The position numbers and the translations under genes were made by a program. The notes below the pieces were generated by a model. The model was not told the DNA's origin. It worked only from the letters and a program-made list of their open reading frames with translations, and did not search any database. This document shows, in pieces, positions 60,585 through 64,000 of a DNA stretch of 64,000 nt. The number at the start of each line of letters is the position of its first letter. The first letter of the stretch is position 1. Source of the DNA: CAWCFV01 sp963794995 (GTDB taxonomy: Bacteria; Actinomycetota; Actinomycetes; JACCUZ01); assembly GCA_963794995.1 (NCBI GenBank), contig CAWCFV010000002.1:558001-622000 (forward strand). Direction: 5' to 3'.

Positions 60585-60826
60585 CGGACGACCAGCGCCG
60601 GGCGTACCTGAAGTTCGTCCGGACCCACCATCCCGACCGCGGCGGGGACCACGCGACGTTCGTCGAAGGGCTCGCAGCCCATCGACGCCGCAGCCACTCG
60701 ATCGCTGACGACGATCCGCGCCTGGACGGCCCCCTGCACATCGTGCACCGCCGCCGGGGCCTCCGGCGGCTGCTCGAGATCCTGCGTGCATTCCGTCAGT
60801 CGCCCCCGCCACCCCGGGTCCGATGA
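60581..60826 (+). CDS. Micro J-domain-like protein with HPD motif
   Basis: 81 aa. MTDDQRRAYLKFVRTHHPDRGGDHATFVEGLAAH matches helix II, the HPD loop and helix III of a DnaJ J-domain, without helix I. The C-terminal half is Arg-rich (IVHRRRGLRRLLEILRAFRQ). ATG overlaps the previous stop (ATGA). HPD is the residue triplet through which J-domains stimulate Hsp70, so a link from the Asp23 layer to DnaK is possible but inferred. Confidence 0.75.
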   Translation: MTDDQRRAYLKFVRTHHPDRGGDHATFVEGLAAHRRRSHSIADDDPRLDGPLHIVHRRRGLRRLLEILRAFRQSPPPPRVR

Positions 60827-60880
60827 CCCGCCAGCCAACCCGCAAGCCGCAACCCGCAACCCGCAACCCCAGGAGCTCTC

Positions 60881-61066
60881 GTGACACCCTCCATCACCGG
60901 AATGTTCATCGGTCTCGGTCTCGGCTTCGCCGGAGCGTTCGGCGGGTTCGACGCGTTCGCCATCTGTCTGCTCCTCGCCGCCCTCGGCCTCGTGGTCGGT
61001 CGCGCTCTCGAGGGTCAGCTCGACCTGAGCTCACTCGTCGGCAGCGCCGACCGGCGGAACAGGTGA
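60881..61066 (+). CDS. Small two-helix membrane protein of the Asp23 cluster
   Basis: 61 aa. Two closely spaced hydrophobic Gly/Ala-rich helices (GMFIGLGLGFAGAFGGFDAF and AICLLLAALGLVVGRALEG) followed by a short polar tail; the layout resembles DUF2273 proteins found beside Asp23 genes. GTG at 60881 follows CAGGAGCTC. Its stop overlaps the next start. Probably a membrane anchor or spacer in the complex. Confidence 0.8.
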   Translation: MTPSITGMFIGLGLGFAGAFGGFDAFAICLLLAALGLVVGRALEGQLDLSSLVGSADRRNR

Positions 61067-61449
61067 CCGCGCTCGCCGAGGCGGTTGCCGTCCCTGGTCC
61101 GGACGACGCGGCCGACCGCGGTCACACGCGGATCCACGACCGAGTCGTGCAACGGATCGTCGGCGCGTCGGCCGCCGAGGTGTCGGGGACCGGAGGCACG
61201 CACCGGAGGGTCCTCGGCGTCGCGGTCAGCGGAGCCGACCGGCCGGTCGCGCAGGCGGACGTGAACGGCAGCGTCGTGACCGCCCGGGTCTCGTTGTCGA
61301 TGGGCTACCCGAGCCCGGTGCGGGAGATCGCCGCCCAGGTGCGCGGGCACGTCGCGCAGCGGGTGGAGGAGCTGACGGGCCTGCGGGTCGCCGAGGTCGA
61401 CGTCGTGGTCGAGGCACTGGTCCCTGACGTCGAGCCGAGGGTGCGATGA
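61063..61449 (+). CDS. Asp23-like protein
   Basis: 128 aa. RIHDRVVQRIVGASAAEVSG, GSVVTARVSLSMGYPSPVREIAAQVRGHVAQRVEELTGLRVAEVDVVVEAL show the second half of the Asp23 domain clearly. GTG at 61063 overlaps the preceding stop (GTGA), and its own stop overlaps the next ATG. The third Asp23-type protein in this cluster. Confidence 0.85.
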   Translation: MTALAEAVAVPGPDDAADRGHTRIHDRVVQRIVGASAAEVSGTGGTHRRVLGVAVSGADRPVAQADVNGSVVTARVSLSMGYPSPVREIAAQVRGHVAQRVEELTGLRVAEVDVVVEALVPDVEPRVR

Positions 61450-61979
61450 ACGCCGTCCTGGTCCAGCGACGGCTCCTCGGCGCCCTGCTGGCGCTGGCGA
61501 TCGCCGCGCTCGGCCTGCTCCTGGTGCTCGAGGCCGGCGGCCGGCTGCTGGACCGCGGCTCGTACGCGCTCGTGGACTACCCGACCCTCGTGGACGACCT
61601 CTCCGGGCGACCCTGGTCGGACGCGCTGGTCCGCGTCGCCGCCGTCACCGCGGTCGTGGTCGGGCTCCTCGTCCTCGTCGCCGCGTTGCGCCGTCCACCG
61701 CGACCGTTGCTCATGCAGGCGCCGGACGGTCTCCGGTGCGAGATCCCGCGGCGGGAGGTGGCACGCGTGCTGGAGATCACCGCTGGACGGGTGAGCGGGG
61801 TACGGACGAGCAAGGCTCGGGTGCGCTCCCGGACGGCGCGGGTGACCGCGTCGACCAGGCTGCGGGACACGAGCGAGCTCGAGCAGCAGGTGACCGACGC
61901 CTGCGCCGGACGCCTCGACACGCTGATGCTGGCACGCCCGCCGCGCACCCGGGTCTCGATCCGCCGGAGCCGGAAGTGA
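61446..61979 (+). CDS. DUF6286 family membrane protein
   Basis: 177 aa. Two transmembrane helices (LLGALLALAIAALGLLLVLEAGG near residue 10 and VAAVTAVVVGLLVLVAAL near residue 64) frame an outer loop of about 30 residues. The C-terminal 90 residues form a cytosolic domain (DGLRCEIPRREVARVLEITAGRVSGVRTSKARV) similar in pattern to the AmaP/Asp23 partner domain. Likely one of the two anchors holding the Asp23 proteins at the membrane. Confidence 0.85.
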   Translation: MNAVLVQRRLLGALLALAIAALGLLLVLEAGGRLLDRGSYALVDYPTLVDDLSGRPWSDALVRVAAVTAVVVGLLVLVAALRRPPRPLLMQAPDGLRCEIPRREVARVLEITAGRVSGVRTSKARVRSRTARVTASTRLRDTSELEQQVTDACAGRLDTLMLARPPRTRVSIRRSRK

Positions 61980-62575
61980 GCGCCGTGAGCCGGCCCGGCA
62001 GGCGGCCCCGCACCGACCGGCGCAACCCCGTCGGCATCGGGCTCGTGGGCCTCGCGCTGGCCTCGGCCGGGACCCTGGCGCTCGTCGTCTCGGTGGGGGC
62101 CTTCGGCTTCTCGGCCGACCGCCCGGTCCTCGGCATCGACGTGCTGCAGTGGCTTCGCGACGAGAGCACGTGGGTGCAGCTGGGGCTTGTCGTCCTCGGC
62201 CTCCTCACCGCTCTCGTGGGGCTGCGATGGCTGCTCGTGCAGCTGCGCGTCGAGCGGCTCAGTGACGTCCTGCTGGAGGCTGACGACGCCCGGGGTCAGA
62301 CCTCCATGCCGCCCAAGGCGCTGACGGACGCGGTGGAGACGGAGGCCCGATCCGTCCACGGCGTCAGCGACGCGACGGCCCGGCTGGAGAACGACCCGGT
62401 CGAGCCTGATCTGCGGCTGGTGGTGGACCTGACTCCCAGGGCGGACCTGCGCGAGGTCCGGAGCGCCATCGAGACGGTCGTCCTGGCCCACGCCCGGGAG
62501 GCGCTCTCGCGCGACGACGTGCCCACGCTCGTGCAGTACCGGCTGGCCAGGGGCTCGAGCACCAGGGCGCGTTGA
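61976..62575 (+). CDS. AmaP-like membrane anchor protein of the Asp23 cluster
   Basis: 199 aa. Two transmembrane helices (IGLVGLALASAGTLALVVSVGAFGF and LGLVVLGLLTALVGLRWLLVQL) and a cytosolic C-terminal domain (ALTDAVETEARSVHGVSDATARLENDP, LRLVVDLTPRADLREVRSAIETVV), the same plan as the preceding gene and as AmaP. GTG at 61976 overlaps the previous stop (GTGA); a second GTG 9 bp on is possible. Last gene of the cluster. Confidence 0.82.
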   Translation: MSAVSRPGRRPRTDRRNPVGIGLVGLALASAGTLALVVSVGAFGFSADRPVLGIDVLQWLRDESTWVQLGLVVLGLLTALVGLRWLLVQLRVERLSDVLLEADDARGQTSMPPKALTDAVETEARSVHGVSDATARLENDPVEPDLRLVVDLTPRADLREVRSAIETVVLAHAREALSRDDVPTLVQYRLARGSSTRAR

Positions 62576-62608
62576 TCCAGCGCCGTCCTCACGACGATCC
62601 CTGGCGGA

Positions 62609-63064
62609 TCACGGCGCCGCACCACCTGTCTCGGACGACCTGACCTCGCCCGCAGCGCCTGGTTCCAGGGGCCACCTCACGAAGCAGAACTCGTTGCCGA
62701 ACGGGTCCGCCATGACCGCCCACTCCAGGTAGGGCCGCTCGTCCGACGGATAGAAGGCCGGTGGCCTGACGATGACCCCGCCGACTTCCTCGGTCCTGCG
62801 CACGGCGTCGGCGACGTCGTCCACCCGGAGGTCGAGATGCGTCCCGCCGGTCCAGGAGGTCTGGTCGCGGGGCACCCGCTGCAGGAGCAACCAGAGCGGC
62901 TCGTCGGGATCGTGCAGCACCGAGTACCGGTCGCCGGTCTCGTCGCCGTGTCTCGACTGCGGCACCAGGCCTGTGAGCGCCGACCAGAACCGCTCGCCGT
63001 CATCGAGGTCGGTGACGTTGACGACCGGCTTCCACAGCCTGGCGATCCCGCTGGTCGTCGGCAT
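62609..63064 (-). CDS. VOC family (glyoxalase/bleomycin-resistance fold) protein
   Basis: 151 aa with two beta-alpha-beta-beta-beta modules. The first has KPVVNVTDLDDGERFWSALTGL and the second THLDLRVDDVADAVRRTEEVGGVIVRPP, ending in MADPFGNEFCFVRWP, the usual VOC signature. A metal site or substrate cannot be assigned. It lies 82 bp downstream of the sigma factor gene on the same strand and converges on the Asp23 cluster. Confidence 0.9.
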   Translation of the reverse strand: MPTTSGIARLWKPVVNVTDLDDGERFWSALTGLVPQSRHGDETGDRYSVLHDPDEPLWLLLQRVPRDQTSWTGGTHLDLRVDDVADAVRRTEEVGGVIVRPPAFYPSDERPYLEWAVMADPFGNEFCFVRWPLEPGAAGEVRSSETGGAAP

Positions 63065-63146
63065 GGCGGCTCCTGCTCGCGCGCATCGAGGGAGGGCGTC
63101 CTCCGCGACACACCGTAGGGCCGTCCGTAGCCGTCCGGGGCAGCTC

Positions 63147-64000
63147 TCAGTCCAGGTAGTCGCGCAGGACCTGGGAACGGCTCGGGTGGCGCAGCTTGGA
63201 CATGGTCTTCGACTCGATCTGGCGGATCCGCTCGCGGGTGACGCCGTAGACCTTGCCGATCTCGTCCAGGGTCTTGGGCTGCCCGTCGGTGAGGCCGAAG
63301 CGCATCGAGACCACGCCTGCCTCCCGCTCGGAGAGCGTGTCGAGCACCGAGTGCAGCTGCTCCTGGAGCAGCGTGAACGACACGGCGTCGGCCGGCACGA
63401 CGGCCTCGGAGTCCTCGATCAGGTCGCCGAACTCGCTGTCGCCGTCCTCGCCCAGCGGGGTGTGCAGGGAGATCGGCTCGCGACCGTACTTCTGGACCTC
63501 GACAACCTTCTCCGGGGTCATGTCGAGCTCCTTGGCGAGCTCCTCCGGGGTGGGCTCGCGGCCCAGGTCCTGCAGCATCTGGCGCTGGACGCGGGCCAGC
63601 TTGTTGATGACCTCGACCATGTGCACCGGGATCCGGATGGTGCGGGCCTGGTCGGCCATGGCGCGGGTGATGGCCTGCCGGATCCACCAGGTGGCATAGG
63701 TGGAGAACTTGTAGCCCTTGGTGTAGTCGAACTTCTCGACCGCCCGGATCAGACCGAGGTTGCCCTCCTGGATCAGGTCGAGGAAGAGCATGCCGCGGCC
63801 GGTGTAGCGCTTGGCCAGAGAGACCACCAGGCGCAGGTTGGCCTCGAGGAGGTGGTTCTTGGCCCGCCGACCGTCCTCGGCGATCCAGTCCAGCTCCTTC
63901 TTGGTCTTGGGCGCGAACTTCTCCCCGGAGTTGAGCTTCTCCTCCGAGAACAGCCCGGCCTCGATGCGCTTGGCGAGCTCGACCTCCTGCTCGGCGTTGA
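63147..64000 (-). CDS. sigA: Principal RNA polymerase sigma factor (partial, 3' part)
   Basis: The coding frame runs off the right edge of the window; about 284 C-terminal residues are present. Region 2 is intact: NLRLVVSLAKRYTGRGMLFLDLIQEGNLGLIRAVEKFDY and KFSTYATWWIRQAITRAMADQARTIRIPVHM. Region 3 follows, then region 4 with LDEIGKVYGVTRERIRQIESK and the ending LRHPSRSQVLRDYLD, typical of the housekeeping group 1 sigma (RpoD/HrdB/SigA). The N-terminal part with region 1 is outside the window. Confidence 0.96.
   Translation of the reverse strand, partial: NAEQEVELAKRIEAGLFSEEKLNSGEKFAPKTKKELDWIAEDGRRAKNHLLEANLRLVVSLAKRYTGRGMLFLDLIQEGNLGLIRAVEKFDYTKGYKFSTYATWWIRQAITRAMADQARTIRIPVHMVEVINKLARVQRQMLQDLGREPTPEELAKELDMTPEKVVEVQKYGREPISLHTPLGEDGDSEFGDLIEDSEAVVPADAVSFTLLQEQLHSVLDTLSEREAGVVSMRFGLTDGQPKTLDEIGKVYGVTRERIRQIESKTMSKLRHPSRSQVLRDYLD

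Overview
The window is a single stretch of high-GC chromosome from an actinobacterium, most likely Propionibacteriales/Nocardioidaceae (Nocardioides or a close relative). This is inferred from the very high third-position GC, many GTG starts, ATGA/GTGA start-stop overlaps, and a set of actinobacterial genes: sepH, DUF3710, DUF3159, DUF3093, DUF4193, DUF7455, a CpfC-type ferrochelatase and a principal sigma factor. No rRNA, tRNA, insertion sequence, prophage or CRISPR array was seen.

Layout. 0-7.4 kb: a complete xylose operon on the minus strand (lipoprotein binding protein, hairpin, single-domain ATPase, permease, ROK regulator, xylose isomerase, xylulokinase), with a perfect 15-bp palindrome in front of the first gene. 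7.5-10.6 kb: aconitase with a palindromic divergent promoter. 10.8-15.1 kb: a minus-strand operon of a KimA-like permease, a TrmA-type methyltransferase with an apparent CTG start, an RsbW-like kinase and a coupled helical protein. 15.3-16.6 kb: two TrkA-type K+ regulatory proteins, the first frameshifted. 16.6-22.5 kb: the conserved actinobacterial dut neighbourhood, in which four genes including the TrkA protein carry single-base frameshifts within 7 kb. 22.8-29.8 kb: inositol monophosphatase and ferrochelatase, an MFS exporter, sepH, thymidine kinase, a phosphatase and DUF5998. 29.9-35.6 kb: a GNAT/acyl-CoA synthetase fusion, a flavin-type oxidoreductase flanked by two copies of a palindromic repeat, and pseudouridine salvage genes (psuG, psuK) coupled to a YbaK-type deacylase. 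35.6-42.9 kb: topoisomerase IV subunits ParC and ParE around an APC permease and a membrane-anchored HExxH protein. 43-51.4 kb: DUF7455, two SipW/TasA-like secreted proteins, an App1-like phosphatase, two secreted proteases with CRP-like sites between them, and an MscS channel.

The most interesting accessory region is 51.5-59.5 kb. A small multidrug-resistance (Gdx/SugE-type) exporter is preceded by a very good match to a guanidine-III riboswitch. Divergent from it is a six-gene, translationally coupled operon: DUF1116 protein, gamma-glutamylamide synthetase-like ligase, PuuD-like gamma-glutamyl hydrolase, NCS1 permease, alpha/beta hydrolase with an Asp nucleophile, and an FMN reductase. It ends at a convergent LacI-family regulator, and a LacI-type operator lies just downstream of the promoter. 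The gene set looks like uptake and gamma-glutamylation-dependent breakdown of a nitrogenous compound, but I do not recognise the complete pathway.

59.8-62.6 kb is a tightly overlapping alkaline-shock (Asp23) cluster containing a tiny HPD-motif J-domain-like protein. A VOC-family protein and the 3' part of the principal sigma factor gene close the window.
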